In this document: positions 41,075 through 55,395 of the stretch, piece by piece
Layout: the number at the start of each line of letters is the position of its first letter
Numbering within the stretch: position 1 is the stretch's first letter
NCBI GenBank assembly: GCA_964057225.1
Contig: OZ059898.1
Span: forward strand, 558,001-622,000
Direction: 5' to 3'
Source: Auanema rhodensis
Taxonomy: Eukaryota > Nematoda > Chromadorea > Rhabditida > Rhabditidae
Length of the DNA stretch: 64,000 nucleotides
The notes under the pieces: generated by a model
Databases searched by the model: none
The model's input: only the letters and a program-made list of their open reading frames with translations
Told to the model about the DNA's origin: nothing
Program-made: the position numbers and the translations under genes

Positions 41075-44036
41075 TAATGTTGAGTGTACATGGAAACTCA
41101 ACATACACTAATGCATCATTTTTCAAACGATCATAACTAATTTTTGTATTAAGCGTTTCTCAATGTCGTATAGTGCATTCGATGCGGATTTTTAAGCTGC
41201 GTCGATCTGTGTTATCAGATTTGCGCTAGCTTAAAAATGCACCGAGATATCAACTGATATAAGTTCACACTTATATCCTCGATTTTCACCCTGAAGAATT
41301 AATTTTTTCGTTGAATAACATTGTCCATCGTTTTTGCCTTGAAAAAAGGAATCTAAAAACATCTACTTTTTGCTAAATTATTTTGAAATTTTTCGAAAAA
41401 ATTTTTGTCAAAATGTTTTTGGAAGCAATGTTGAGTGTACATGGAAACTCAACATACACTAATGCATCATTTTTCAAACGATCATAACTAATTTTTGTAT
41501 TAATCGTTTCTCAATGTAGTATAGTGCATTCGATGCGGATTTTTAAGCTGCGTCGATCTGTGTTATCAGATTTGCGCTAGCTTAAAAATGCACCGAGATA
41601 TCAACTGATATAAGTTCACACTTATATCCTCGATTTTCACCCTGAAGAATTAATTTTTTCGTTGAATAACATTGTCCATCGTCTTTGCCTTGAAAAAAGG
41701 AATCTAAAAACATCTACTTTTTGCTAAATTATTTTGAAATTTTTCGAAAAAATTTTTGTCAAAATGTTTTTGGAAGCAATGTTGAGTGTACATGGAAACT
41801 CAACATACACTAATGCATCATTTTTCAAACGATCATAACTAATTTTTGTATTAAGCGTTTCTCAATGTAGTATAGTGCATTCGATGCGGATTTTTAAGCT
41901 GCGTCGATCTGTGTTATCAGATTTGCGCTAGCTTAAAAATGCACCGAGATATCAACTGATATAAGTTCACACTTATATCCTCGATTTTCACCCTGAAGAA
42001 TTAATTTTTTCGTTGAATAACATTGTCCATCGTCTTTGCCTTGAAAAAAGGAATCTAAAAACATCTACTTTTCGCCAAATTATTTTGAAATTTTTCGAAA
42101 AAATTTTTGTCAAAATGTTTTTGGAAGCAATGTTGAGTGTACATGGAAACTCAACATACACTAATGCATCATTTTTCAAACGATCATAACTAATTTTTGT
42201 ATTAAGCGTTTCTCAATGTAGTATAGTGCATTCGATGCGGATTTTTAAGCTGCGTCGATCTGTGTTATCAGATTTGCGCTAGCTTAAAAATGCACCGAGA
42301 TATCAACTGATATAAGTTCACACATATATCCTCGATTTTCACCCTGAAGAATTAATTTTTTCGTTGAATAACATTGTCCATCGTCTTTGCCTTAAAAAAA
42401 GGAATCTAAAAACATCTACTTTTTGCTAAATTATTTTGAAATTTTTCGAAAAAATTTTTGTCAAAATGTTTTTGGAAGCAATGTTGAGTGTACATGGAAA
42501 CTCAACATACACTAATGCATCATTTTTCAAACGATCATAACTAATTTTTGTATTAAACGTTTCTCAATGTAGTATAGTGCATTCGATGCGGATTTTTAAG
42601 CTGCGTCGATCTGTGTTATCAGATTTGCGCTAGCTTAAAAATGCACCGAGATATCAACTGATATAAGTTCACACTTATATCCTCGATTTTCACCCTGAAG
42701 AATTAATTTTTTCGTTGAATAACATTGTCCATCGTCTTTGCCTTGAAAAAAGGAATCTAAAAACATCTACTTTTTGCTAAATTATTTTGAAATTTTTCGA
42801 AAAAATTTTTGTCAAAATGTTTTTGGAAGCAATGTTGAGTGTACATGGAAACTCAACATACACTAATGCATTATTTTTCAAACGATCATAACTAATTTTT
42901 GTATTAAGCGTTTCTCAATGTAGTATAGTGCATTCGATGCGGATTTTTAAGCTGCGTCGATCTGTGTTATCAGATTTGCGCTAGCTTAAAAATCCACCGA
43001 GATATCAACTGATATAAGTTCACACTTATATCCTCGATTTTCACCCTGAAGAATTAATTTTTTCGTTGAATAACATTGTCCATCGTCTTTGCCTTGAAAA
43101 AAAAAATCTGAAAACATCTACTTTTTGCTAAATTATTTTGAAATTTTTCGAAAAAATTTTTGTCAAAATGTTTTTGGAAGCAATGTTGAGTGTACATGGA
43201 AACTCAACATACACTAATGCATCATTTTTCAAACGATCATAACTAATTTTTGTATTAAGCGTTTCTCAATGTAGTATAGTGCATTCGATGCGGATTTTTA
43301 AGCTGCGTCGATCTGTGTTATCAGATTTGCGCTAGCTTAAAAATGCACCGAGATATCAACTGATATAAGTTCACACTTATATCCTCGATTTTCACCCTGA
43401 AGAATTAATTTTTTCGTTGAATAACATTGTCCATCGTCTTTGCCTTGAAAAAAGGAATCTAAAAACATCTACTTTTTGCTAAATTATTTTGAAATTTTTC
43501 GAAAAAATTTTTGTCAAAATGTTTTTGGAAGCAATGTTGAGTGTACATGGAAACTCAACATACACTAATGCATCATTTTTCAAACGATCATAACTAATTT
43601 TTGTATTAAGCGTTTCTCAATGTAGTATAGTGCATTCGATGCGGATTTTTAAGCTGCGTCGATCTGTGTTATCAGATTTGCGCTAGCTTAAAAATGCACC
43701 GAGATATCAACTGATATAAGTTCACACTTATATCCTCGATTTTCACCCTGAAGAATTAATTTTTTCGTTGAATAACATTGTCCATCGTCTTTGCCTTGAA
43801 AAAAGGAATCTAAAAACATCTACTTGTTGCTAAATTATTTTGAAATTTTTCGAAAAAATTTTTGTCAAAATGTTTTTGGAAGCAATGTTGAGTGTACATG
43901 GAAACTCAACATACACTAATGCATCATTTTTCAAACGATCATAACTAATTTTTGTATCAAGCGTTTCTCAATGTAGTATAGTGCATTCGATGCGGATTTT
44001 TAAGCTGCGTCGATCTGTGTTATCAGATTTGCGCTA

Positions 44037-45507
44037 ACTTAAAAATGCACCGAGATATCAACTGATATAAGTTCACACTTATATCCTCGATTTTCACCCT
44101 GAAGAATTAATTTTTTTGTTGAATAACATTGTCCATCGTCTTTGCCTTGAAAAAAGGAATCTAAAAACATCTACTTTTTGCTAAATTATTTTGAAATTTT
44201 TCGAAAAAATTTTTGTCAAAATGTTTTTGGAAGCAATGTTGAGTGTACATGGAAACTCAACATACACTAATGCATCATTTTTCAAACGATCATAACTAAT
44301 TTTTGTATTAAGCGTTTCTCAATGTAGTATAGTGCATTCGATGCGGATTTTTAAGCTGCGTCGATCTGTATTATCAGATTTGCGCTAGCTTAAAAATGCA
44401 CCGAGATATCAACTGATATAAGTTCACACTTATATCCTCGATTTTCACCCTGAAGAATTAATTTTTTCGTTGAATAACATTGTCCATCGTCTTTGCCTTG
44501 TAAAAAGGAATCTAAAAACATCTACTTGTTGCTAAATTATTTTGAAATTTTTCGAAAAAATTTTTGTCAAAATGTTTTTGGAAGCAATGTTGAGTGTACA
44601 TGGAAACTCAACATACACTAATGCATCATTTTTCAAACGATCATAACTAATTTTTGTATTAAGCGTTTCTCAATGTAGTATAGTGCATTCGATGCGGATT
44701 TTTAAGCTGCGTCGATCTGTGTTATCAGATTTGCGCTAGCTTAAAAATGCACCGAGATATCAACTGATATAAGTTCACACTTATATCCTCGATTTTCACC
44801 CTGAAGAATTAATTTTTTTGTTGAATAACATTGTCCATCGTCTTTGCCTTGAAAAAAGGAATCTAAAAACATCTACTTTTTGCTAAATTATTTTGAAATT
44901 TTTCGAAAAAATTTTTGTCAAAATGTTTTTGGAAGCAATGTTGAGTGTACATGGAAACTCAACATACACTAATGCATCATTTTTCAAACGATCATAACTA
45001 ATTTTTGTATTAAGCGTTTCTCAATGTAGTATAGTGCATTCGATGCGGATTTTTAAGCTGCGTCGATCTGTATTATCAGATTTGCGCTAGCTTAAAAATG
45101 CACCGAGATATCAACTGATATAAGTTCACACTTATATCCTCGATTTTCACCCTGAAGAATTAATTTTTTCGTTGAATAACATTGTCCATCGTCTTTGCCT
45201 TGTAAAAAGGAATCTAAAAACATCTACTTGTTGCTAAATTATTTTGAAATTTTTCGAAAAAATTTTTGTCAAAATGTTTTTGGAAGCAATGTTGAGTGTA
45301 CATGGAAACTCAACATACACTAATGCATCATTTTTCAAACGATCATAACTAATTTTTGTATTAAGCGTTTCTCAATGTAGTATAGTGCATTCGATGCGGA
45401 TTTTTAAGCTGCGTCGATCTGTGTTATCAGATTTGCGCTAGCTTAAAAATGCACCGAGATATCAACTGATATAAGTTCACACTTATATCCTCGATTTTCA
45501 CCCTGAA
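44037..45507. repeat. Tandem two-monomer duplication, period 702 bp
   Basis: CTGTATTATC at 44370 and 45072, CCTTGTAAAAAGG at 44501 and 45203, T293G at about 44526 and 45228, and C233T at 44113 and 44815 all recur exactly 702 bp apart. The copies diverge from flanking monomers at 44036/44738 and at 45508, where GAAAAATT replaces GAAGAATT. Confidence 0.88.
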
Positions 45508-45949
45508 AAATTAATTTTTTCGTTGAATAACATTGTCCATCGTCTTTGCCTTGAAAAAAGGAATCTAAAAACATCTACTTTTTGCTAAATTATTTTGAAA
45601 TTTTTCGAAAAAATTTTTGTCAAAATGTTTTTGGAAGCAATGTTGAGTGTACATGGAAACTCAACATACACTAATGCATCATTTTTCAAACGATCATAAC
45701 TAATTTTTGTATTAAGCGTTTCTCAATGTAGTATAGTGCATTCGATGCGGATTTTTAAGCTGCGTCGATCTGTGTTATCAGATTTGCGCTAGCTTAAAAA
45801 TGCACCGAGATATCAACTGATATAAGTTCACACTTATATCCTCGATTTTCACCCTGAAGAATTAAATTTTTCGTTGAATAACATTGTCCATCGTCTTTGC
45901 CTTGAAAAAAGGAATCTAAAAACATCTACTTTTTGCTAAATTATTTTGA

Positions 45950-46919
45950 AATTTTTCGAAAAAATTTTTGTCAAAATGTTTTTGGAAGCAATGTTGAGTG
46001 TACATGGAAACTCAACATACACTAATGCATCATTTTTCAAACGATCATAACTAATTTTTGTATTAAGCGTTTCTCAATGTAGTATAGTGCAATCGATGCG
46101 GATTTTTAAGCTGCGTCGATCTGTGTTATCAGATTTGCGCTAGCTTAAAAATGCACCGAGATATCAACTGATATAAGTTCACACTTATATCCTCGATTTT
46201 CACCCTGAAGAATTAATTTTTTCGTTGAATAACATTGTCCATCGTCTTTGCCTTGAAAAAAGGAATCTAAAAACATCTACTTTTTGCTAAATTATTTTGA
46301 AATTTTTCGAAAAAATTTTTGTCAAAATGTTTTTGGAAGCAATGTTGAGTGTACATGGAAACTCAACATACACTAATGCATCATTTTTCAAACGATCATA
46401 ACTAATTTTTGTATTAAGCGTTTCTCAATGTAGTATAGTGCATTCGATGCGGATTTTTAAGCTGCGTCGATCTGTGTTATCAGATTTGCGCTAGCTTAAA
46501 AATCTACCGAGATATCAACTGATATAAGTTCACACTTATATCCTCGATTTTCACCCTGAAGAATTAATTTTTTCGTTGAATAACATTGTCCATCGTCTTT
46601 GCCTTGAAAAAAGGAATCTAAAAACATCTACTTTTTGCTAAATTATTTTGAAATTTTTCGAAAAAATTTTTGTCAAAATGTTTTTGGAAGCAATGTTGAG
46701 TGTACATGGAAACTCAACATACACTAATGCATCATTTTTCAAACGATCATAACTAATTTTTGTATTAAGCGTTTCTCAATGTAGTATAGTGCATTCGATG
46801 CGGATTTTTAAGCTGCGTCGATCTGTGTTATCAGATTTGCGCTAGCTTAAAAATGCACCGAGATATCAACTGATATAAGTTCACACTTATATCCTCGATT
46901 TTCACCCTGAAGAATTAAT
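45950..46919. repeat. Donor-like segment matching 54.0-54.99 kb and 58.9-59.9 kb
   Basis: The rare pair T102A (GTGCAATCG, 46092) and CTACCGAG (46505) recurs with the same 413-bp spacing at 54165/54578 (offset 8073, 23 monomers) and 59079/59492. The match to the later copies ends where those have AATGTTTTCG and this one does not (46920 against 54993). This segment was therefore joined to a different neighbour in the later blocks. Confidence 0.7.
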
Positions 46920-49900
46920 TTTTTCGTTGAATAACATTGTCCATCGTCTTTGCCTTGAAAAAAGGAATCTAAAAACATCTACTTTTTGCTAAATTATTTT
47001 GAAATTTTTCGAAAAAATTTTTGTCAAAATGTTTTTGGAAGCAATGTTGAGTGTACATGGAAACTCAACATACACTAATGCATCATTTTTCAAACGATCA
47101 TAACTAATTTTTGTATTAAGCGTTTCTCAATGTAGTATAGTGCATTCGATGCGGATTTTTAAGCTGCGTCGATCTGTGTTATCAGATTTGCGCTAGCTTA
47201 AAAATGCACCGAGATATCAACTGATATAAGTTCACACTTATATCCTCGATTTTCACCCTGAAGAATTAATTTTTTCGTTGAATAACATTGTCCATCGTCT
47301 TTGCCTTGAAAAAAGGAATCTAAAAACATCTACTTGTTGCTAAATTATTTTGAAATTTTTCGAAAAAATTTTTGTCAAAATGTTTTTGGAAGCAATGTTG
47401 AGTGTACATGGAAACTCAACATACACTAATGCATTATTTTTCAAACGATCATAACTAATTTTTGTATTAAGCGTTTCTCAATGTAGTATAGTGCATTCGA
47501 TGCGGATTTTTAAGCTGCGTCGATCTGTGTTATCAGATTTGCGCTAGCTTAAAAATCCACCGAGATATCAACTGATATAAGTTCACACTTATATCCTCGA
47601 TTTTCACCCTGAAGAATTAATTTTTTCGTTGAATAACATTGTCCATCGTCTTTGCCTTGAAAAAAGGAATCTGAAAACATCTACTTTTTGCTAAATTATT
47701 TTGAAATTTTTCGAAAAAATTTTTGTCAAAATGTTTTTGGAAGCAATGTTGAGTGTACATGGAAACTCAACATACACTAATGCATCATTTTTCAAACGAT
47801 CATAACTAATTTTTGTATTAAGCGTTTCTCAATGTAGTATAGTGCATTCGATGCGGATTTTTAAGCTGCGTCGATCTGTGTTATCAGATTTGCGCTAGCT
47901 TAAAAATGCACCGAGATATCAACTGATATAAGTTCACACTTATATCCTCGATTTTCACCCTGAAGAATTAATGTTTTCGTTGAATAACATTGTCCATCGT
48001 CTTTGCCTTGAAAAAAGGAATCTAAAAACATCTACTTTTTGCTAAATTATTTTGAAATTTTTCGAAAAAATTTTTGTCAAAATGTTTTTGGAAGCAATGT
48101 TGAGTGTACATGGAAACTCAACATACACTAATGCATCATTTTTCAAACGATCATAACTAATTTTTGTATTAAGCGTTTCTCAATGTAGTATAGTGCATTC
48201 GATGCGGATTTTTAAGCTGCGTCGATCTGTGTTATCAGATTTGCGCTAGCTTAAAAATGCACCGAGATATCAACTGATATAAGTTCACACTTATATCCTC
48301 GATTTTCACCCTGAAGAATTAATTTTTTCGTTGAATAACATTGTCCATCGTCTTTGCCTTGAAAAAAGGAATCTAAAAACATCTACTTTTTGCTAAATTA
48401 TTTTGAAATTTTTCGAAAAAATTTTTGTCAAAATGTTTTTGGAAGCAATGTTGAGTGTACATGGAAACTCAACATACACTAATGCATCATTTTTCAAACG
48501 ATCATAACTAATTTTTGTATTAAGCGTTTCTCAATGTAGTATAGTGCATTCGATGCGGATTTTTAAGCTGCGTCGATCTGTGTTATCAGATTTGCGCTAG
48601 CTTAAAAATGCACCGAGATATCAACTGATATAAGTTCACACTTATATCCTCGATTTTCACCCTGAAGAATTAATGTTTTCGTTGAATAACATTGTCCATC
48701 GTCTTTGCCTTGAAAAAAGGAATCTAAAAACATCTACTTTTTGCTAAATTATTTTGAAATTTTTCGAAAAAATTTTTGTCAAAATGTTTTTGGAAGCAAT
48801 GTTGAGTGTACATGGAAACTCAACATACACTAATGCATCATTTTTCAAACGATCATAACTAATTTTTGTATTAAGCGTTTCTCAATGTAGTATAGTGCAT
48901 TCGATGCGGATTTTTAAGCTGCGTCGATCTGTGTTATCAGATTTGCGCTAGCTTAAAAATGCACCGAGATATCAACTGATATAAGTTCACACTTATATCC
49001 TCGATTTTCACCCTGAAGAATTAATTTTTTCGTTGAATAACATTGTCCATCGTCTTTGCCTTGAAAAAAGGAATCTAAAAACATCTACTTTTTGCTAAAT
49101 TATTTTGAAATTTTTCGAAAAAATTTTTGTCAAAATGTTTTTGGAAGCAATGTTGAGTGTACATGGAAACTCAACATACACTAATGCATCATTTTTCAAA
49201 CGATCATAACTAATTTTTGTATTAAGCGTTTCTCAATGTAGTATAGTGCATTCGATGCGGATTTTTAAGCTGCGTCGATCTGTGTTATCAGATTTGCGCT
49301 AGCTTAAAAATGCACCGAGATATCAACTGATATAAGTTCACACTTATATCCTCGATTTTCACCCTGAAGAATTAATTTTTTCGTTGAATAACATTGTCCA
49401 TCGTCTTTGCCTTGAAAAAAGGAATCTAAAAACATCTACTTTTTGCTAAATTATTTTGAAATTTTTCGAAAAAATTTTTGTCAAAATGTTTTTGGAAGCA
49501 ATGTTGAGTGTACATGGAAACTCAACATACACTAATGCATTATTTTTCAAACGATCATAACTAATTTTTGTATTAAGCGTTTCTCAATGTAGTATAGTGC
49601 ATTCGATGCGGATTTTTAAGCTGCGTCGATCTGTGTTATCAGATTTGCGCTAGCTTAAAAATGCACCGAGATATCAACTGATATAAGTTCACACTTATAT
49701 CCTCAATTTTCACCCTGAAAAATTAATTTTTTCGTTGAATAACATTGTCCATCGTCTTTGCCTTGAAAAAAGGAATCTAAAAACATCTACTTTTTGCTAA
49801 ATTATTTTGAAAATTTTCGAAAAAATTTTTGTCAAAATGTTTTTGGAAGCAATGTTGAGTGTACATGGAAACTCAACATACACTAATGCATCATTTTTCA

Positions 49901-50481
49901 AACGATCATAACTAATTTTTGTATTAAGCGTTTCTCAATGTAGTATAGTGCATTCGATGCGGATTTTTAAGCTGCGTCGATCTGTGTTATCAGATTTGCG
50001 CTAGCTTAAAAATGCACCGAGATATCAACTGATATAAGTTCACACTTATATCCTCGATTTTCACCCTGAAGAATTAATTTTTTCGTTGAATAACATTGTC
50101 CATCGTCTTTGCCTTGAAAAAAGGAATCTAAAAACATCTACTTTTTGCTAAATTATTTTGAAATTTTTCGAAAAAATTTTTGTCAAAATGTTTTTGGAAG
50201 CAATGTTGAGTGTACATGGAAACTCAACATACACTAATGCATCATTTTTCAAACGATCATAACTAATTTTTGTATTAAGCGTTTCTCAATGTAGTATAGT
50301 GCATTCGATGCGGATTTTTAAGCTGCGTCGATCTGTGTTATCAGATTTGCGCTAGCTTAAAAATCCACCGAGATATCAACTGATATAAGTTCACACTTAT
50401 ATCCTCGATTTTCACCCTGAAGAATTAATTTTTTCGTTGAATAACATTGTCCATCGTCTTTGCCTTGAAAAAAGGAATCTG

Positions 50482-53400
50482 AAAACATCTACTTTTTGCT
50501 AAATTATTTTGAAATTTTTCGAAAAAATTTTTGTCAAAATGTTTTTGGAAGCAATGTTGAGTGTACATGGAAACTCAACATACACTAATGCATCATTTTT
50601 CAAACGATCATAACTAATTTTTGTATTAAGCGTTTCTCAATGTAGTATAGTGCATTCGATGCGGATTTTTAAGCTGCGTCGATCTGTGTTATCAGATTTG
50701 CGCTAGCTTAAAAATGCACCGAGATATCAACTGATATAAGTTCACACTTATATCCTCGATTTTCACCCTGAAGAATTAATTTTTTCGTTGAATAACATTG
50801 TCCATCGTCTTTGCCTTGAAAAAAGAAATCTAAAAACATCTACTTTTCGCTAAATTATTTTGAAATTTTTCGAAAAAATTTTTGTCAAAATGTTTTTGGA
50901 AGCAATGTTGAGTGTACATGGAAACTCAACATACACTAATGCATCATTTTTCAAACGATCATAACTAATTTTTGTATTAAGCGTTTCTCAATGTAGTATA
51001 GTGCATTCGATGCGGATTTTTAAGCTGCGTCGATCTGTGTTATCAGATTTGCGCTAGCTTAAAAATGCACCGAGATATCAACTGATATAAGTTCACACTT
51101 ATATCCTCGATTTTCACCCTGAAGAATTAATTTTTTCGTTGAATAACATTGTCCATCGTCTTTGCCTTGAGAAAAGGAATCTAAAAACATCTACTTTTTG
51201 CTAAATTATTTTGAAATTTTTCGAAAAAATTTTTGTCAAAATGTTTTTGGAAGCAATGTTGAGTGTACATGGAAACTCAACATACACTAATGCATCATTT
51301 TTCAAACGATCATAACTAATTTTTGTATTAAGCGTTTCTCAATGTAGTATAGTGCATTCGATGCGGATTTTTAAGCTGCGTCGATCTGTGTTATCAGATT
51401 TGCGCTAGCTTAAAAATGCACCGAGATATCAACTGATATAAGTTCACACTTATATCCTCGATTTTCACCCTGAAGAATTAATTTTTTCGTTGAATAACAT
51501 TGTCCATCGTCTTTGCCTTGAAAAAAGGAATCTAAAAACATCTACTTGTTGCTAAATTATTTTGAAATTTTTTGAAAAAATTTTTGTCAAAATGTTTTTG
51601 GAAGCAATGTTGAGTGTACATGGAAACTCAACATACACTAATGCATTATTTTTCAAACGATCATAACTAATTTTTGTATTAAGCGTTTCTCAATGTAGTA
51701 TAGTGCATTCGATGCGGATTTTTAAGCTGCGTCGATCTGTGTTATCAGATTTGCGCTAGCTTAAAAATCCACCGAGATATCAACTGATATAAGTTCACAC
51801 TTATATCCTCGATTTTCACCCTGAAGAATTAATTTTTTCGTTGAATAACATTGTCCATCGTCTTTGCCTTGAAAAAAGAAATCTAAAAACATCTACTTGT
51901 TGCTAAATTATTTTGAAATTTTTCGAAAAAATTTTTGTCAAAATGTTTTTGGAAGCAATGTTGAGTGTACATGGAAACTCAACATACACTAATGCATCAT
52001 TTTTCAAACGATCATAACTAATTTTTGTATTAAGCGTTTCTCAATGTAGTATAGTGCATTCGATGCGGATTTTTAAGCTGCGTCGATCTGTGTTATCAGA
52101 TTTGCGCTAGCTTAAAAATGCACCGAGATATCAACTGATATAAGTTCACACTTATATCCTCGATTTTCACCCTGAAGAATTAATTTTTTCGTTGAATAAC
52201 ATTGTCCATCGTCTTTGCCTTGAAAAAAGGAATCTAAAAACATCTACTTTTTGCTAAATTATTTTGAAATTTTTCGAAAAAATTTTTGTCAAAATGTTTT
52301 TGGAAGCAATGTTGAGTGTACATGGAAACTCAACATACACTAATGCATCATTTTTCAAACGATCATAACTAATTTTTGTATTAAGCGTTTCTCAATGTAG
52401 TATAGTGCATTCGATGCGGATTTTTAAGCTGCGTCGATCTGTGTTATCAGATTTGCGCTAGCTTAAAAATGCACCGAGATATCAACTGATATAAGTTCAC
52501 ACTTATATCCTCGATTTTCACCCTGAAGAATTAATTTTTTCGTTGAATAACATTGTCCATCGTCTTTGCCTTAAAAAAAGGAATCTAAAAACATCTACTT
52601 TTTGCTAAATTATTTTGAAATTTTTCGAAAAAATTTTTGTCAAAATGTTTTTGGAAGCAATGTTGAGTGTACATGGAAACTCAACATACACTAATGCATC
52701 ATTTTTCAAACGATCATAACTAATTTTTGTATTAAGCGTTTCTCAATGTAGTATAGTGCATTCGATGCGGATTTTTAAGCTGCGTCGATCTGTGTTATCA
52801 GATTTGCGCTAGCTTAAAAATGCACCGAGATATCAACTGATATAAGTTCACACTTATATCCTCGATTTTCACCCTGAAGAATTAATTTTTTCGTTGAATA
52901 ACATTGTCCATCGTCTTTGCCTTGAAAAAAGGAATCTAAAAACATCTACTTTTTGCTAAATTATTTTGAAATTTTTCGAAAAAATTTTTGTCAAAATGTT
53001 TTTGGAAGCAATGTTGAGTGTACATGGAAACTCAACATACACTAATGCATCATTTTTCAAACGATCATAACTAATTTTTGTATTAAGCGTTTCTCAATGT
53101 AGTATAGTGCATTCGATGCGGATTTTTAAGCTGCGTCGATCTGTGTTATCAGATTTGCGCTAGCTTAAAAATGCACCGAGATATCAACTGATATAAGTTC
53201 ACACTTATATCCTCGATTTTCACCCTGAAGAATTAATTTTTTCGTTGAATAACATTGTCCATCGTCTTTGCCTTGAGAAAAGGAATCTAAAAACATCTAC
53301 TTTTTGCTAAATTATTTCGAAATTTTTCGAAAAAATTTTTGTCAAAATGTTTTTGGAAGCAATGTTGAGTGTACATGGAAACTCAACATACACTAATGCA

Positions 53401-55395
53401 TCATTTTTCAAACGATCATAACTAATTTTTGTATTAAGCGTTTCTCAATGTCGTATAGTGCATTCGATGCGGATTTTTAAGCTGCGTCGATCTGTGTTAT
53501 CAGATTTGCGCTAGCTTAAAAATGCACCGAGATATCAACTGATATAAGTTCACACTTATATCCTCGATTTTCACCCTGAAGAATTAATTTTTTCGTTGAA
53601 TAACATTGTCCATCGTCTTTGCCTTGAAAAAAGGAATCTAAAAACATCTACTTTTTGCTAAATTATTTTGAAATTTTTCGAAAAAATTTTTGTCAAAATG
53701 TTTTTGGAAGCAATGTTGAGTGTACATGGAAACTCAACATACACTAATGCATTATTTTTCAAACGATCATAACTAATTTTTGTATTAAGCGTTTCTCAAT
53801 GTAGTATAGTGCATTCGATGCGGATTTTTAAGCTGCGTCGATCTGTGTTATCAGATTTGCGCTAGCTTAAAAATGCACCGAGATATCAACTGATATAAGT
53901 TCACACTTATATCCTCAATTTTCACCCTGAAAAATTAATTTTTTCGTTGAATAACATTGTCCATCGTCTTTGCCTTGAAAAAAGGAATCTAAAAACATCT
54001 ACTTTTTGCTAAATTATTTTGAAAATTTTCGAAAAAATTTTTGTCAAAATGTTTTTGGAAGCAATGTTGAGTGTACATGGAAACTCAACATACACTAATG
54101 CATCATTTTTCAAACGATCATAACTAATTTTTGTATTAAGCGTTTCTCAATGTAGTATAGTGCAATCGATGCGGATTTTTAAGCTGCGTCGATCTGTGTT
54201 ATCAGATTTGCGCTAGCTTAAAAATGCACCGAGATATCAACTGATATAAGTTCACACTTATATCCTCGATTTTCACCCTGAAGAATTAATTTTTTCGTTG
54301 AATAACATTGTCCATCGTCTTTGCCTTGAAAAAAGGAATCTAAAAACATCTACTTTTTGCTAAATTATTTTGAAATTTTTCGAAAAAATTTTTGTCAAAA
54401 TGTTTTTGGAAGCAATGTTGAGTGTACATGGAAACTCAACATACACTAATGCATCATTTTTCAAACGATCATAACTAATTTTTGTATTAAGCGTTTCTCA
54501 ATGTAGTATAGTGCATTCGATGCGGATTTTTAAGCTGCGTCGATCTGTGTTATCAGATTTGCGCTAGCTTAAAAATCTACCGAGATATCAACTGATATAA
54601 GTTCACACTTATATCCTCGATTTTCACCCTGAAGAATTAATTTTTTCGTTGAATAACATTGTCCATCGTCTTTGCCTTGAAAAAAGGAATCTAAAAACAT
54701 CTACTTTTTGCTAAATTATTTTGAAATTTTTCGAAAAAATTTTTGTCAAAATGTTTTTGGAAGCAATGTTGAGTGTACATGGAAACTCAACATACACTAA
54801 TGCATCATTTTTCAAACGATCATAACTAATTTTTGTATTAAGCGTTTCTCAATGTAGTATAGTGCATTCGATGCGGATTTTTAAGCTGCGTCGATCTGTG
54901 TTATCAGATTTGCGCTAGCTTAAAAATGCACCGAGATATCAACTGATATAAGTTCACACTTATATCCTCGATTTTCACCCTGAAGAATTAATGTTTTCGT
55001 TGAATAACATTGTCCATCGTCTTTGCCTTGAAAAAAGGAATCTAAAAACATCTACTTTTTGCTAAATTATTTTGAAATTTTTCGAAAAAATTTTTGTCAA
55101 AATGTTTTTGGAAGCAATGTTGAGTGTACATGGAAACTCAACATACACTAATGCATCATTTTTCAAACGATCATAACTAATTTTTGTATTAAGCGTTTCT
55201 CAATGTAGTATAGTGCATTCGATGCGGATTTTTAAGCTGCGTCGATCTGTGTTATCAGATTTGCGCTAGCTTAAAAATGCACCGAGATATCAACTGATAT
55301 AAGTTCACACTTATATCCTCGATTTTCACCCTGAAGAATTAATTTTTTCGTTGAATAACATTGTCCATCGTCTTTGCCTTGAAAAAAGGAATCTA
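50482..55395. repeat. Fourteen-monomer higher-order repeat, unit copy 1 (4914 bp)
   Basis: Ordered private markers: TTTTCGCTAAA (about 50848), CTTGAGAAAAGG (51169), AATTTTTTGAAA (about 51570), AGAAATC followed by T293G (51888), CTTAAAAAAAGG (52573), a second GAGAAAAGG (53275), A91C (53452), TCCTCAATT (53917), GAAAATTTTCG (54022), GTGCAATCG (54165), CTACCGAG (54578) and AATGTTTTCG (54993). All recur 4914 bp later. The one marker I found only here is ATTATTTCGAA at about 53317. Unit boundaries are set where the match to the preceding sequence fails (ATCTGAAAAC at 50481), so the phase is partly arbitrary. Confidence 0.9.

Larger units (their letters stand above)
27127..41427. repeat. Zone 3: divergent subfamily with most indels
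   Basis: This zone introduces A91C (AATGTCGTATAG), C233T, C256T, G169 changes (ACCGGGATA), A76G (TATTGAGCG) and five of the six short open frames in the window. Apart from the AT insertions just upstream, all length changes in the window fall here: +1 A in the A run at about 27361, 28413, 30160, 32620 and 35420; +1 A in the 310-312 run at about 34011 and 36821; and -6 at 30027. A91C is otherwise rare, seen only at 53452 and 58366. The zone reads as an older or less homogenised subfamily now organised into local higher-order repeats. Confidence 0.8.

Noticed and set aside
43095-43112. Possible indel in the A run before ATCTGAAAAC
   Set aside because: The run of ten A residues results from both G272 and G273 becoming A; the length is unchanged and phase is kept.
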